DNA from: Dechloromonas hortensis
Lineage (GTDB): Bacteria; Pseudomonadota; Gammaproteobacteria; Burkholderiales; Rhodocyclaceae
Reading direction: 5' to 3'
Assembly: GCF_009469765.1 (NCBI RefSeq)
Contig: NZ_SSSQ01000006.1
Location: forward strand, 124,001 to 188,000
Length of the DNA stretch: 64,000 nt
Below the pieces are notes generated by a model. That model saw only the letters and a list, made by a program, of their open reading frames with translations. It had not been told where the DNA came from and did not search any database. Position 1 is the stretch's first letter; each line of letters starts with the position of its first letter. Shown piece after piece: positions 52,831 to 61,757 of the stretch. The position numbers and the translations under genes were made by a program.

Positions 52831-54459
52831 TCAGAGGATGAAGTGGGTATTGATGAAATTCGATTTGTTGCCGAGGACGATGGCGTCGAGCAACCTTTTC
52901 GATGCTTCGGTCTGCTTGGCGGCGACCATGGTGCGGATCGAGAAGGCGCGCAGGGCGTCGTGCACGGACAGCGTGCCTTCGGCCGAATCCTTGCGCCCGA
53001 CGAAGGGAAAGACGTCCGGCCCGCGCTGGCACTGGCAATTGATATTGACCCGGCAGACCTGGTTGACCAGCGTATCGACCAGCGAGGCGATCTGCCCCGG
53101 GTCGCTGCCGAAAATGGCGACCTGCTGGCCGTGGTCCGAGGTGATCACGTAGTCGAGCGGCGTTTCGATGTCCTCGAAGGTGGCGACCGGGATGATCGGG
53201 CCGAACTGCTCCTCGCGATAGAGCTTCATGCCTTCGCTGACCGGGAAGAGCACGGCCGGGTAGAACAGGGTTTCGACCGTGGTGCCGCCGCCCGGGTTGA
53301 TCACATTGGCGCCTTTTTCAACGGCATCGGCAATGCACTCGTTCATGTAGGCGACCATTTCCATCTCGGGCAGCGGCGTCAGCATGACGCCCGGCTCCCA
53401 GGGCATGCCGATGGCCAGCTTGGCGACTTCCTCGCAGAAACGGCGCAGGAAGGTTTCGGCAATCGACTGGTGCACCAGGATCATTTTGATCGCCGTGCAG
53501 CGCTGGCCGTTGAAGGATAGCGAACCGGTAATGCATTCCTTGACCGTCAGCTCGATGTCGGCATCGGCCATGATGATCGCCGCGTTCTTGGCGCCGAGGC
53601 CGAGAATGGCGCGCAGGCGGTTGGTCTTCGGGTGTGATTTCTTCAGTTGGTCGGCCACTTCGGAGGAACCGATCAGGGCCAGCACATTGACCTTGCCCGA
53701 GCCCATGATGTGCGGCACGACGACATGGCCCTGGCCGTAAACGATGTTGATGACGCCCGGCGGGAAGGCGCTGCGGAAGGCTTCGAGCATCGGGTAGTAG
53801 AGCAGCACGCCGAAGCGTGGCGGCTTGAACAGGACGACATTGCCCATGATCAGCGCCGGGATCAGCGTGCTGAAGGTCTCGTTCATCGGGTAGTTGTACG
53901 GCCCCATGCACAGCGCGATGCCGACCGGCGAGCGGCGGATCTGGGCGATCGTGCCATCGACGATCTCGAAGCGCGAATTGCTGTTGTCGAGGCGCTTCAG
54001 TTCCTCGATGGTGGCGCGGATGTAATCGATGGTGCGGTCGAATTCCTTTTGCGAATCGGCCTGGCTCTTGCCGATTTCCCACATGATCAGGTTCACGATC
54101 TCGCGGCGACGGGCGACGATCTGGCTGGTGAAATCGACGACGCAGGCGATGCGCTCGGCGACCGACAGGTTCGGCCACTGGCCGCGCCCGTGATCGTAGG
54201 CGGCGACTGCAGCAGCCAAAGCGGCATCGGCCTCGCTCGTACCGGTGACCGGTACGCTGCCCAGCTCGACATGCGTCAGCTTGCCTGCGTCATCGGCCAC
54301 ACAGACCGGCGAATGCACCGGCCGGGTCTCGCCCTTCCAGATACGCATTTCGCCATTGATCAGGATGGCGCGCTGGTGGATCGGCGCCAGGATGCGGCAA
54401 TCGGCGGGAATCTGCTCGGCGCGGGGAAACAGGCTGGCCAGTTGAGCAACGGTCTTCAT
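52831..54459 (-). CDS. gapN: GapN-like NADP-dependent glyceraldehyde-3-phosphate dehydrogenase
   Basis: This 542-residue aldehyde dehydrogenase has the motifs GPYNYPMNETFSTLIPAL (about 180-197), FKPPRFGVL, GLGAKNAAIIMADADIEL (about 300-317) and the catalytic Cys in SLSFNGQRCTAIKMILV. The GQRCTA(V/I)K form and the length match the large bacterial GapN-like group, which oxidises glyceraldehyde-3-phosphate to 3-phosphoglycerate with NADP+ and without making ATP. This fits the neighbouring NADPH-forming gnd-zwf-pgl. Substrate specificity is inferred from family resemblance. Confidence 0.78.
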   Translation of the reverse strand: MKTVAQLASLFPRAEQIPADCRILAPIHQRAILINGEMRIWKGETRPVHSPVCVADDAGKLTHVELGSVPVTGTSEADAALAAAVAAYDHGRGQWPNLSVAERIACVVDFTSQIVARRREIVNLIMWEIGKSQADSQKEFDRTIDYIRATIEELKRLDNSNSRFEIVDGTIAQIRRSPVGIALCMGPYNYPMNETFSTLIPALIMGNVVLFKPPRFGVLLYYPMLEAFRSAFPPGVINIVYGQGHVVVPHIMGSGKVNVLALIGSSEVADQLKKSHPKTNRLRAILGLGAKNAAIIMADADIELTVKECITGSLSFNGQRCTAIKMILVHQSIAETFLRRFCEEVAKLAIGMPWEPGVMLTPLPEMEMVAYMNECIADAVEKGANVINPGGGTTVETLFYPAVLFPVSEGMKLYREEQFGPIIPVATFEDIETPLDYVITSDHGQQVAIFGSDPGQIASLVDTLVNQVCRVNINCQCQRGPDVFPFVGRKDSAEGTLSVHDALRAFSIRTMVAAKQTEASKRLLDAIVLGNKSNFINTHFIL

Positions 54460-54462
54460 GCG

Positions 54463-54660
54463 TCAGTAGCGACCCGGATCGTTCGGGCGTCTGTCCTGGC
54501 GATCCTGAACGCCATCGCGGTCGCGGTCGTGATCGCCGTGATGCGATTGGCTGTCACGATCGCCACGGTATCTGCCATCGTTCCGGTTGCGGTCGTCATA
54601 CACAACGCAGCCGGATAGAAGGCCGGCGAGGGCGGCCAGTATTACGGCAAGTTTTTTCAT
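54463..54660 (-). CDS. Small Asp/Arg/His-rich lipoprotein
   Basis: This 65-residue product has a lipobox (ILAALAGLLSGC, Cys at 18). Its mature part is almost only Asp, Arg, Asn and His (YDDRNRNDGRYRGDRD, HHGDHDRDRDG). It is probably disordered and could bind divalent metal ions. It lies 3 bp upstream of the GapN-like gene on the same strand. A weak shared box lies 120 bp before it. Confidence 0.7.
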   Translation of the reverse strand: MKKLAVILAALAGLLSGCVVYDDRNRNDGRYRGDRDSQSHHGDHDRDRDGVQDRQDRRPNDPGRY

Positions 54661-54779
54661 GTCATTTCCTTAACAAGAAGTTGAAGGATCTGGTCTCCTT
54701 GGCCGAGAACAGGTGCGGCGAACAAGGCGAAGTGCCCCACCTCGGACGAAGTCATAAGTTGCGCTGCCATTGAGAGGGA

Positions 54780-54800
54780 TTCCGTTCGCCAGCGCACATA
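54780..54800 (-). promoter_or_regulatory. TATGTGCG-N7-ACGGAA box, minus strand
   Basis: Read on the minus strand: TATGTGCG, CTGGCGA, ACGGAA; it faces the small lipoprotein gene and lies 120 bp before it. The left half is perfect. A TATGAC element follows about 30 bp past the box centre. It is one of two boxes back to back in this 293-bp divergent gap. Confidence 0.45.
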
Positions 54801-54815
54801 GAGCGGCATTTGTCT

Positions 54816-54836
54816 TATGTGCGATATCGCACAGAG
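54816..54836 (+). promoter_or_regulatory. TATGTGCG-N7-ACAGAG box with a perfect palindromic core
   Basis: TATGTGCG, ATATCGC, ACAGAG. The core TGTGCGATATCGCACA (54818-54833) is a perfect 16-bp palindrome and the best copy of the shared box. It faces the small ORF starting at 54954, 118 bp downstream. Confidence 0.65.
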
Positions 54837-54953
54837 AGCGTGCATTGCTTCTGGCATCCTGTGTTTGTTTCGGACGGTGCATTGGCGACCAACCGGGCAA
54901 GCATTTAAAGACGCGCTGGCCTATATTGGGATTGGCACGATCAAGGAGGACGC

Positions 54954-55169
54954 ATGAAAAACGACGAAACATCAAGCCGCAAGCCGGCTCTCCATCGGGC
55001 AAGGGATATTGGCTGCGCCTGCTGGACGCCGATCCAGCGCCCAACGATTGCTGCCGGTCAGGAAAGTCCGGAAAAATCGTTCGTTTTGCCCGCCAAGCCG
55101 GAGTCTGTTGCCGATTCCGCGAACCTGATACCGCTCAAGGCCGAGTGCAGTTCGCCCACCGAGCGGTGA
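54954..55169 (+). CDS. Hypothetical 71-residue protein
   Basis: I recognise no family. Support comes from a very good AAGGAGGA ribosome site 3-4 bp before the ATG, and from the strongest copy of the shared regulatory box 118 bp upstream. The protein is polar, without signal or membrane segment, and has cysteines in CACW and KAEC. It ends 60 bp before the esterase gene. It could be a real short stress-induced protein or the leader of the esterase transcript. Confidence 0.45.
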   Translation: MKNDETSSRKPALHRARDIGCACWTPIQRPTIAAGQESPEKSFVLPAKPESVADSANLIPLKAECSSPTER

Positions 55170-55229
55170 AATATTACTGGTCGGCAATAGCGGATTGGTC
55201 CTTCGCTGGGCAACGGTGGTGAGGTGGGC

Positions 55230-56237
55230 ATGAGAAAACGCAGGTCTACCTCGGCGTGGACGGGTATCTTCCGGCGCAGCATGAGGGCTGTGGCACGCAC
55301 TACGATCAAGGCCGGAACGCAGGCGCTCAAGCAGACCCTGAAGCGGGCTGCGCTCAAATCTGCCCCGCCAACAGGTCCCGGCACCTGGAGCCTGAGCCTC
55401 GTCACGGGAGCAGGCGGGGTGCGGCGTTTCAGGCTCTACCAGCCGCCCGACATCAAGACCGGGGAGCGGCTGCCGCTGCTGGTCATGTTGCACGGTTGCG
55501 GTCAGGACGCGAATGCCTTTGCGACAAGTACGCGGATGAACCGTGTCGCCATGCGCGAGCGCTTTCTCGTTCTCTACCCGGAACAGGATCGGCTGGCCAA
55601 CGGCCAGGGCTGCTGGAACTGGTTCGACACGGCATCCGGCCGGGCCTATCGGGAAGCCGCGCTGATCATCCAGGCGGTCGACCAGGTTTGCCTGCTCCAT
55701 CCGGTCGACCGTAGCCGCTTGGCAATTGCCGGCTTGTCGGCCGGGGCCAGCATGGCTGCACTGGTCGTTTCGCTGCATCCCGCCCGCTTCAAGGCGGTGG
55801 TCATGCATTCCGGCATTCCGCCGGGAACAGCTCATTCGACAATGTCGGCGGTCGGCGCCATGCGCGGCCGCCGCGCCACCTTGCCGCTCGCTGCCACGCC
55901 GCTGACGATGGCGGCGTCCTGGCCGGCCCTGCTGGTGATTCACGGCGAGGCCGACGGCGTGGTGTCGCCGCAGAATGGCCAGGCCGCAGTGCAGTCCTGG
56001 GCCGATGCGGCCGGTGCCCGCGCCGGCACAACCCGCAACGTGCAGCGCGGCAAGCGTTATCCAATGTCGGTAACGGATTTCAAGCGTCGGGACAGAACGG
56101 TTGCCACGCTGGTGCTGGTCAGTCGACTGGCCCACGCCTGGAGCGGTGGTGCCGCCAACAAGCCGTACAGCGATGGGCGCGGCCCCGATGCATCGCGCAT
56201 GGTGTGGTCGTTTGTGGCAAAGCACTTCAACGCCTGA
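55230..56237 (+). CDS. PHB depolymerase/LpqC-family esterase
   Basis: The ATG at 55230 (GAGGTGGGC upstream) gives 335 residues. The alpha/beta-hydrolase core shows LPLLVMLHGCGQDANAFA (oxyanion region, about 88-105), NRVAMRERFLVLYPEQ, the nucleophile elbow GLSAGASM (Ser near 170), VIHGEADGVV with the acid and a late His (LAHAWSGG). This is the PHB_depo_1 family, which includes intracellular poly-hydroxybutyrate depolymerases and feruloyl-type esterases. There is no signal peptide; the basic N-terminus (about 40 residues) may bind granules. The precise substrate is unproven. Confidence 0.82.
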   Translation: MRKRRSTSAWTGIFRRSMRAVARTTIKAGTQALKQTLKRAALKSAPPTGPGTWSLSLVTGAGGVRRFRLYQPPDIKTGERLPLLVMLHGCGQDANAFATSTRMNRVAMRERFLVLYPEQDRLANGQGCWNWFDTASGRAYREAALIIQAVDQVCLLHPVDRSRLAIAGLSAGASMAALVVSLHPARFKAVVMHSGIPPGTAHSTMSAVGAMRGRRATLPLAATPLTMAASWPALLVIHGEADGVVSPQNGQAAVQSWADAAGARAGTTRNVQRGKRYPMSVTDFKRRDRTVATLVLVSRLAHAWSGGAANKPYSDGRGPDASRMVWSFVAKHFNA

Positions 56238-56252
56238 GTCGCTACCGGGCTT

Positions 56253-56273
56253 GTGTGTTCTGTCGAACAGACG
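56253..56273 (+). promoter_or_regulatory. TGTGTGTT-N7-ACAGAC box (weak) before the PRC-barrel gene
   Basis: TGTGTGTT, CTGTCGA, ACAGAC contains the inverted repeat TGTTC-TGTC-GAACA. The right half matches the shared box and the left half departs from it. It lies 89 bp before the PRC-barrel start, with CTCTAGGGTAA about 30 bp past its centre. Confidence 0.3.
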
Positions 56274-56361
56274 ATGCGAATACAGTTCTCTAGGGTAAAG
56301 GCAGGGGTGCGCTACGTGGCTTGTCGCAGCGCTACCCTGCCATCTTTTATTGGAGAGAGAC

Positions 56362-56805
56362 ATGAACTACGAAGAGCGCGATTCCTACGGTATCTACAAG
56401 ATAAAAACAGGTACTGCTTCCGGTCCCGATGCCAGTCATGGCCCAGGCCCCTATTTGATGGGGGCCGATACGCTGATCGGCAATGACGTTTTCAACAAGG
56501 CCGCCGAGGATATCGGCGACATCAAGGAAATCATGATCGACATGCGGACCGGCCGGGTCAGTTATGCCGTGCTGTCCTTCGGTGGGTTCATGGGCTTTGG
56601 CGAGAAATTGTTCGCCGTGCCGTGGGAGGCGTTGACGCTGGATACGACCAACAAGCGCTTTGAGCTTGATGTGAACAAGGAGCGCCTTGAGCACGCCCCC
56701 GGCTTCGACAAGAACAAGTGGCCCGACATGGCCGACGCCAAGTGGGAAGCCGGCATTTACGCCTACTACGGAACGACGCCCGGGCGTCCGCCGGCCAGCC
56801 ACTGA
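56362..56805 (+). CDS. PRC-barrel domain protein
   Basis: The ATG at 56362 (GGAGAGAG upstream) gives 147 residues. The PRC-barrel occupies about 35-110: LMGADTLIGNDVFNKAAEDI, GDIKEIMIDMRTGRVSYAVLSFGG (in part), FGEKLFAVPWEALTLD. Stand-alone PRC-barrel proteins are often induced by general stress; RNA or protein binding has been suggested for the fold. It is followed by cbpA after 42 bp. Confidence 0.87.
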   Translation: MNYEERDSYGIYKIKTGTASGPDASHGPGPYLMGADTLIGNDVFNKAAEDIGDIKEIMIDMRTGRVSYAVLSFGGFMGFGEKLFAVPWEALTLDTTNKRFELDVNKERLEHAPGFDKNKWPDMADAKWEAGIYAYYGTTPGRPPASH

Positions 56806-56847
56806 ACTAGGAGCGCCGCCTGAACAAAACCTGCTGGCGGGCCTTAA

Positions 56848-57789
56848 ATGGAATTCAAGGACTATTACAAGATCATGGGCCTGGCGCGTGATGCCAGCCA
56901 GGACGAAATCAGGCGCGCCTATCGCCAGTTGGCCCGTAAGTATCATCCCGATGTCAGCAAGGCGCCGGACGCCGAGGTCCGTTTCAAGGAACTCGGCGAG
57001 GCCTATGCGGTACTGAAGGATCTGGAAAAGCGCGCCGCCTACGATCAGTTGGGCAAGGACTGGAAAGCGGGGCAGGATTTCCGGCCGCCGCCGGACTGGA
57101 ACGCCGGTTTCGAGTATGCCGGCGAGGGCGATGGCGCCTCCGGGGAGTTCAGCGACTTTTTTGAAGCCCTCTACGGCCGCCGCTTCAGCAGCGGCGGACG
57201 GGCGCGGGCAGATTTTCATGTCCGGGGTGAAGATCGTCACGCCAAGGTGCTGATCGACCTCGAGGATGCCTACCATGGCACCACCCGCAGCATTACGCTG
57301 CAAACGCCGAAAATCGATAGCCAGGGACGGGTGTCGATGGCGACCCATACACTCAATGTGAGCATTCCGATCGGCATTCGGGCCGGCCAGCATATCCGCC
57401 TGAGCGGCCAGGGCGCGCCGGGCATCGGGCAGGGCAAGCCCGGTGACCTCTATCTGGAAATCGGCTTTCATCCGCACGCCCTTTATCGGGTCGACGGGCG
57501 CGATATCTATCTCGACCTGCCGCTCGCCCCGTGGGAGGCCGCCCTGGGCGCCACAATCAAGGCGCCGACGCCGGGTGGCACGGTCGAACTGAAGATCCCG
57601 CCGGGTTCGGCGAGTGGCGGCAAGCTTCGACTGAAGGGGCGCGGCATTCCCGGAAATACGCCGGGCGATTTCTATGCGGTGATCCGGATCGACTTGCCGG
57701 CCGCCGCGTCTGATACAGAAAAAGCCTTCTACGGCAGCATGGCCGAGCAGTTCAAGAGCTTCCGGCCACGTGCCAAATTGGGAGTCTGA
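56848..57789 (+). CDS. cbpA: Curved DNA-binding protein/DnaJ-class co-chaperone CbpA
   Basis: The 313-residue protein has a J domain (residues 5-69: YYKIMGLARDASQDEIRRAYRQLA, HPDVSK with the HPD triad, AYDQLG). A Gly-rich linker and two C-terminal beta domains follow (VLIDLEDAYHGTTRSITL, IRLSGQGAPGIGQGKPGDLYLEI, in part). There is no zinc-finger domain, which separates CbpA from DnaJ. It is a co-chaperone of DnaK and binds curved DNA in nutrient stress. The ribosome site is weak. cbpM follows 2 bp later. Confidence 0.93.
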   Translation: MEFKDYYKIMGLARDASQDEIRRAYRQLARKYHPDVSKAPDAEVRFKELGEAYAVLKDLEKRAAYDQLGKDWKAGQDFRPPPDWNAGFEYAGEGDGASGEFSDFFEALYGRRFSSGGRARADFHVRGEDRHAKVLIDLEDAYHGTTRSITLQTPKIDSQGRVSMATHTLNVSIPIGIRAGQHIRLSGQGAPGIGQGKPGDLYLEIGFHPHALYRVDGRDIYLDLPLAPWEAALGATIKAPTPGGTVELKIPPGSASGGKLRLKGRGIPGNTPGDFYAVIRIDLPAAASDTEKAFYGSMAEQFKSFRPRAKLGV

Positions 57790-57791
57790 GA

Positions 57792-58112
57792 ATGGCGAAC
57801 GAAAAGAACCTGCCGCTGCCGAGTGCGCTCATTCTCGATGAACAGAGCAACCTGACGCTGGCCGAACTCTGCCGTGCCTGTTCGGTACGCGCCGAGTTCA
57901 TCGTCGAACTGGTCGATGAAGGCGTGCTTGCCCCGCAGGGCCGCGAGCCGCATCGCTGGCGCTTCAGTGGCGTGCACCTCTACCGAACCCGCGTTGCTTT
58001 CCACTTGCAGCGTGACCTCGGCATCAATCTGGCCGGCGCGGCGCTGGTCCTGCAATTGCTGGAGGAAGTTGATGCGCTACGGGCAAGGCTGCGCATAATA
58101 GGCGGCGAATAG
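57792..58112 (+). CDS. cbpM: Chaperone modulator CbpM
   Basis: This 106-residue MerR-like helical protein (LTLAELCRACSVRAEFIVELVDEGVLAPQG, in part, then RTRVAFHLQRDLGINLAGAALVLQLLEEVDALRARL, in part) is the usual partner of CbpA and inhibits its J domain. It is adjacent to cbpA with 2 bp between stop and start. Confidence 0.92.
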   Translation: MANEKNLPLPSALILDEQSNLTLAELCRACSVRAEFIVELVDEGVLAPQGREPHRWRFSGVHLYRTRVAFHLQRDLGINLAGAALVLQLLEEVDALRARLRIIGGE

Positions 58113-58200
58113 CGCCATTTGCGCCGCTGCTCACCGGTGGAGCGTGCGGGGAGGCAACCAGCATGGCGGATTTTCATTTTGATCGTTCAAGGAGATGCAA

Positions 58201-60570
58201 TTGTCCTCAATTGAAGCGGTGCTGCCGGCCGACGAGCTGCAGCGGATGGATGCCTACTGGCGGGCCGCCAATTACCTGTCGGTGGGACAGATCTACCTGC
58301 TCGACAATCCGCTCCTCAAGCAGCCGTTGCAACCGGCGCACATCAAGCCGCGCCTGCTCGGCCACTGGGGCACGACACCCGGCCTGAACTTCATCTACGT
58401 GCACATGAACCGGCTGATCCGCCAGCGCGACCTGAGCATGATCTACATCGCCGGGCCCGGCCACGGCGGGCCTGCCGTGGTGGCGAATACCTGGCTCGAA
58501 GGCAGCTACAGCGAGCTGTATTCCGACATTTCGCAGGACGAGGAGGGCATGCGCCGGCTGTTCCGCCAGTTTTCCTTCCCGGGCGGCATCCCGAGCCACG
58601 CGGCGCCGGAGACGCCGGGGTCGATCCACGAAGGCGGCGAGTTGGGCTACGCCCTGTTCCATGCCTATGGCGCGGTGTTCGACAATCCCGATTTGGTCGC
58701 CTGTTGCGTCGTCGGCGATGGCGAAGCGGAGACCGGGCCGCTGGCCGCCTCCTGGCATTCCAACAAGTTCCTGAATCCGCGCACGGATGGCGCCGTGTTG
58801 CCGATCCTCCATCTCAACGGCTACAAGATCGCCAATCCGACGGTACTCGCCCGGATCAGCCATAGCGAACTGGAATGCCTGTTCGTCGGCTACGGCTACA
58901 AACCGTACTTTGTCGAGGGTGACGATCCGGAAACCATGCATCAGTTGATGGCTGCTGCGGTCGACCGCGCCATGGACGAAATTTCAGACATTCAGCGCCA
59001 GGCCCGGGCGGGTGGGGGCGTCGTTCGCCCGCGTTGGCCAATGATTATCTTGCGCTCGCCCAAAGGATGGACCGGGCCGAAGGAAGTCGATGGCAAGAAG
59101 AGCGAAGGTTACTGGCGCTCGCATCAGGTACCGTTCAGCGACATGGAAAAGCCGGAACACGTCCGCTTGCTGGAAGACTGGATGCAGTCCTACGTCCCGC
59201 GCGAACTGTTCGATGCCGAGGGCCGGCTGCGGCCGGAACTGGCGGCGCTGGCCCCGAGCGGCGAACGGCGGATGGGGGCCAATCCACATGCCAACGGCGG
59301 GATCTTGCTGCACGACCTGCGACTGCCGGATTTTCGCGACTACGCGGTGCCGGTGCCGGCGCCGGGCGGCACGCGGGCCGAATCGACGCGTGCGATGGGC
59401 GAGTTCCTGCGCGATGTGATGCAGCGTAACCCGCACAACTTCCGCGTCTTCGGGCCGGATGAAACCGCCTCCAACCGCCTCGGCGCCGTGTTCGAGGAAA
59501 CCGACCGGCGCTGGATGGCCGAACGCTACGCCGATGACGACCATCTGGGCGTCGATGGCCGGGTCATGGAAATCCTATCCGAACATGCCTGCGAAGGCTG
59601 GCTCGAAGGTTATCTGCTGACCGGCCGGCACGGGTTGTTTTCATGCTACGAAGCCTTCATCCACATCATCGACTCGATGTTCAACCAGCACGCCAAGTGG
59701 CTGAAGGTCTGCGGCGAGATTCCCTGGCGCCGGCCGATCGCCTCGCTCAACATCCTGCTCACCTCGCATGTCTGGCGCCAGGACCACAACGGCTTCTCGC
59801 ACCAGGACCCGGGTTTCATCGACCATGTCGTTAACAAGAAGGCCGACATCATCCGCGTCTATCTGCCGCCGGATGCCAATACGCTGCTCTACGTCACCGA
59901 TGAATGCCTGAAGAGCCGCAACCTGGTCAATGTCATCGTCGCCGGCAAGCAACTGGAGCGGCAATGGCTGAACATGGAGGCCGCGATCAACCACGCCAGC
60001 GCCGGTATCGGCATGTGGGAGTGGGCCTGCAGCGACCATGATGGCGAGCCGGACATCGTGCTGGCTGCGGCCGGCGACGTGCCGACGCTGGAAATGCTGG
60101 CCGCCATCGACATCCTGCGCCAGATCGCACCGGCGCTGAGAATCCGCTTCATCAACGTCGTCGACCTGATGACCCTGCAGCCAAAGGAAGAACACCCGCA
60201 CGGCCTGTCCGATACCGAATTCATCTCGCTATTTCGCGCCGACACGCCGATCCTCTTCGCCTATCACGGCTACCCCTGGCTGATTCACCGCCTGACCTAC
60301 CGGCGCAGCAATCACGCCCATCTGCACGTACGCGGCTACAAGGAGGAGGGAACGACGACGACGCCGTTCGACATGGTCGTGCTGAATCACCTCGACCGCT
60401 TCAATCTGGTGATGGATGTCGCCAATCAGGTGCCGAAACTGCAGTCGCAGGCGGCCCACATCAAGCAACAAATGCGCGACATGCTGAACCGGCACACGCA
60501 ATACATCCACGAGCACGGCGAAGACATGCCGGAAATCCGCAACTGGCAATGGCCGGCGGCCCGGGAATGA
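58201..60570 (+). CDS. xfp: Phosphoketolase (xylulose-5-phosphate/fructose-6-phosphate)
   Basis: The protein has about 790 residues. AAGGAG ends right at the ATG at 58195, leaving no spacing, whereas the TTG at 58201 has a 6-bp spacing; I therefore place the start there. Family motifs are [87 protein letters not shown] (thiamine diphosphate site), [14 protein letters not shown] and [13 protein letters not shown]. It cleaves sugar phosphates to acetyl phosphate. Together with gnd-zwf-pgl and the GapN-like enzyme it forms a pentose-phosphate-based route giving NADPH and acetyl phosphate. Confidence 0.94.
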   Translation: MSSIEAVLPADELQRMDAYWRAANYLSVGQIYLLDNPLLKQPLQPAHIKPRLLGHWGTTPGLNFIYVHMNRLIRQRDLSMIYIAGPGHGGPAVVANTWLEGSYSELYSDISQDEEGMRRLFRQFSFPGGIPSHAAPETPGSIHEGGELGYALFHAYGAVFDNPDLVACCVVGDGEAETGPLAASWHSNKFLNPRTDGAVLPILHLNGYKIANPTVLARISHSELECLFVGYGYKPYFVEGDDPETMHQLMAAAVDRAMDEISDIQRQARAGGGVVRPRWPMIILRSPKGWTGPKEVDGKKSEGYWRSHQVPFSDMEKPEHVRLLEDWMQSYVPRELFDAEGRLRPELAALAPSGERRMGANPHANGGILLHDLRLPDFRDYAVPVPAPGGTRAESTRAMGEFLRDVMQRNPHNFRVFGPDETASNRLGAVFEETDRRWMAERYADDDHLGVDGRVMEILSEHACEGWLEGYLLTGRHGLFSCYEAFIHIIDSMFNQHAKWLKVCGEIPWRRPIASLNILLTSHVWRQDHNGFSHQDPGFIDHVVNKKADIIRVYLPPDANTLLYVTDECLKSRNLVNVIVAGKQLERQWLNMEAAINHASAGIGMWEWACSDHDGEPDIVLAAAGDVPTLEMLAAIDILRQIAPALRIRFINVVDLMTLQPKEEHPHGLSDTEFISLFRADTPILFAYHGYPWLIHRLTYRRSNHAHLHVRGYKEEGTTTTPFDMVVLNHLDRFNLVMDVANQVPKLQSQAAHIKQQMRDMLNRHTQYIHEHGEDMPEIRNWQWPAARE

Positions 60571-60591
60571 AGCAGAACTCCCGGCTGGCGC

Positions 60592-60756
60592 TTACTTGCG
60601 GCGCATCAAGCCCATGACGAGCGAGCCGATGAAGAGCAGGATGAAGACGAAGAACAGGATCTTGGCAATTTCGACCGCACCGGCCGCAATGCCGGTAAAG
60701 CCGAAGAGTGCCGCGACTAGCGCAACGACGAAAAAGACAACGGCGTAGTACAGCAT
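60592..60756 (-). CDS. DUF1328 (YtjA-type) small membrane protein
   Basis: Read on the minus strand the sequence encodes 54 residues, [19 protein letters not shown] then [20 protein letters not shown] and a terminal [11 protein letters not shown]. This is the DUF1328 family of two-helix inner-membrane proteins, often stress-induced. GGAAAGGAA lies upstream of the start. It is too short for routine gene callers but the family match is clear. Confidence 0.85.
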   Translation of the reverse strand: MLYYAVVFFVVALVAALFGFTGIAAGAVEIAKILFFVFILLFIGSLVMGLMRRK

Positions 60757-60843
60757 GGCATTTCCTTTCCTTCTTTTCCCAGAGGGGCGGTTTCAGGCAC
60801 TTTGGGCAAAGCGCCGGTCGACTGCCGAAACCGGGTCAAAACC

Positions 60844-61002
60844 TCAAATCTTGCCCAGCACGAGCAGAATGAGCAGGATGACCAGTACCAGTCCAAGACC
60901 GCCACTGGGGCCGTAACCCCAGCCACGGCTGTGGGGCCAGCTGGGAAATGCGCCGATCAGCATCAGAATCACGATGATCAGCAGAATTGTTCCTAAGGAC
61001 AT
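60844..61002 (-). CDS. DUF3309-type two-helix membrane protein
   Basis: From MSLGTILLIIVILMLIGAFP (start 61002, AAGGAGA upstream) the protein has 52 residues: one hydrophobic helix, a conserved SWPHSRGWGYGPSGG turn, and a second helix LGLVLVILLILLVLGKI. This is the typical DUF3309 pattern of small proteins in proteobacteria. It is transcribed toward DUF1328, 87 bp away, and faces the DUF883 gene across a divergent gap with a shared box. Confidence 0.85.
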   Translation of the reverse strand: MSLGTILLIIVILMLIGAFPSWPHSRGWGYGPSGGLGLVLVILLILLVLGKI

Positions 61003-61106
61003 TTGATCTCTCCTTGTTCGTTTCGGTAGCCGCTTAGCGCCGGCAAGCAACTCCAGGCCGGCGCTTCTGTGGCTTGCCGTCAAGCCTACTCGTTAGCGAA
61101 CTGACG

Positions 61107-61127
61107 TCTGTGCGGCAGCACACAGAC
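61107..61127 (+). promoter_or_regulatory. TCTGTGCG-N7-ACAGAC box upstream of the DUF883 gene
   Basis: TCTGTGCG, GCAGCAC, ACAGAC in the divergent gap between DUF3309 (-) and DUF883 (+), 103 bp before the latter. It contains both TGTGC-N4-GCACA and the outer repeat GTCTGTG...CACAGAC. Its CACAGACATCG tail is identical to that of the box at 48555. Confidence 0.55.
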
Positions 61128-61230
61128 ATCGCCTGGAGCGAGGATGACGATGCCAGGCAGGGGAATGCGTTGACCCAAACGTGTCCTCGCCCACGGAACT
61201 GCTCCCGTAACGAAGTGACAAGGAGAGATG

Positions 61231-61563
61231 ATGACTACCGAAACAATCAGCAATCAGGGGACCGTCGAAGGCAGCAAGCAAGCCTTGGTCAGGGATCTCA
61301 AAAATGTTGCCGGCGATGCGAATACGCTGATCAATAACGTTGCCACCGCCACTTCCGACGAATTGGTCATGGCCCGAACAAAGCTCGAGGCAGGGCTGGC
61401 CCAGGCCAAGACGCGGCTTCACGATGCGAGTGTGGCGCTGACCGACAAGGCGCGTTGCTCGGCCGATGCGACTGACGAATATGTCAGGAACAACCCCTGG
61501 AAAGTACTTGGGGTTGCGGCTGCGGCCGGTGTCGTCATCGGCGCCATCCTCAGCCGGCGCTGA
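61231..61563 (+). CDS. DUF883 (ElaB/YqjD-type) membrane-anchored protein
   Basis: The second of two adjacent ATGs has the better spacing from AAGGAG and gives 110 residues. A long helix (about 15-85) with LVRDLKNVAGDANTLINNVA is followed by VRNNPWKVLGVAAAAGVVIGAILSRR (in part), the DUF883 C-terminal membrane helix. Such proteins tether ribosomes or coat the membrane in stationary phase in E. coli (YqjD, ElaB). Confidence 0.88.
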   Translation: MTTETISNQGTVEGSKQALVRDLKNVAGDANTLINNVATATSDELVMARTKLEAGLAQAKTRLHDASVALTDKARCSADATDEYVRNNPWKVLGVAAAAGVVIGAILSRR

Positions 61564-61633
61564 GTGACTGATGAGCGAAGCGCTGCCGCCCGGCGCTTCA
61601 ATCATTACCTCCGGGTGGCGCCATATATTTCCA

Positions 61634-61654
61634 TATGTATGGGAACACACCGAT
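61634..61654 (+). promoter_or_regulatory. TATGTATG-N7-ACCGAT box upstream of the CsbD gene
   Basis: TATGTATG, GGAACAC, ACCGAT, 103 bp before the CsbD start. The spacing and outer bases agree with the shared box, and the inner GCG is lost. TCTAGCTTGG follows about 27 bp past the centre, similar to the candidate -10 of the SYLF gene. Confidence 0.35.
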
Positions 61655-61757
61655 CTTGTCCGGCAATGCGTCTAGCTTGGTATCTGCACCGGAAGCGGGG
61701 CAAAAGGATCTTCGACAGGTGATTCCGCCCGCCGGGTCCTGACCAAAGGAGTTAGAC

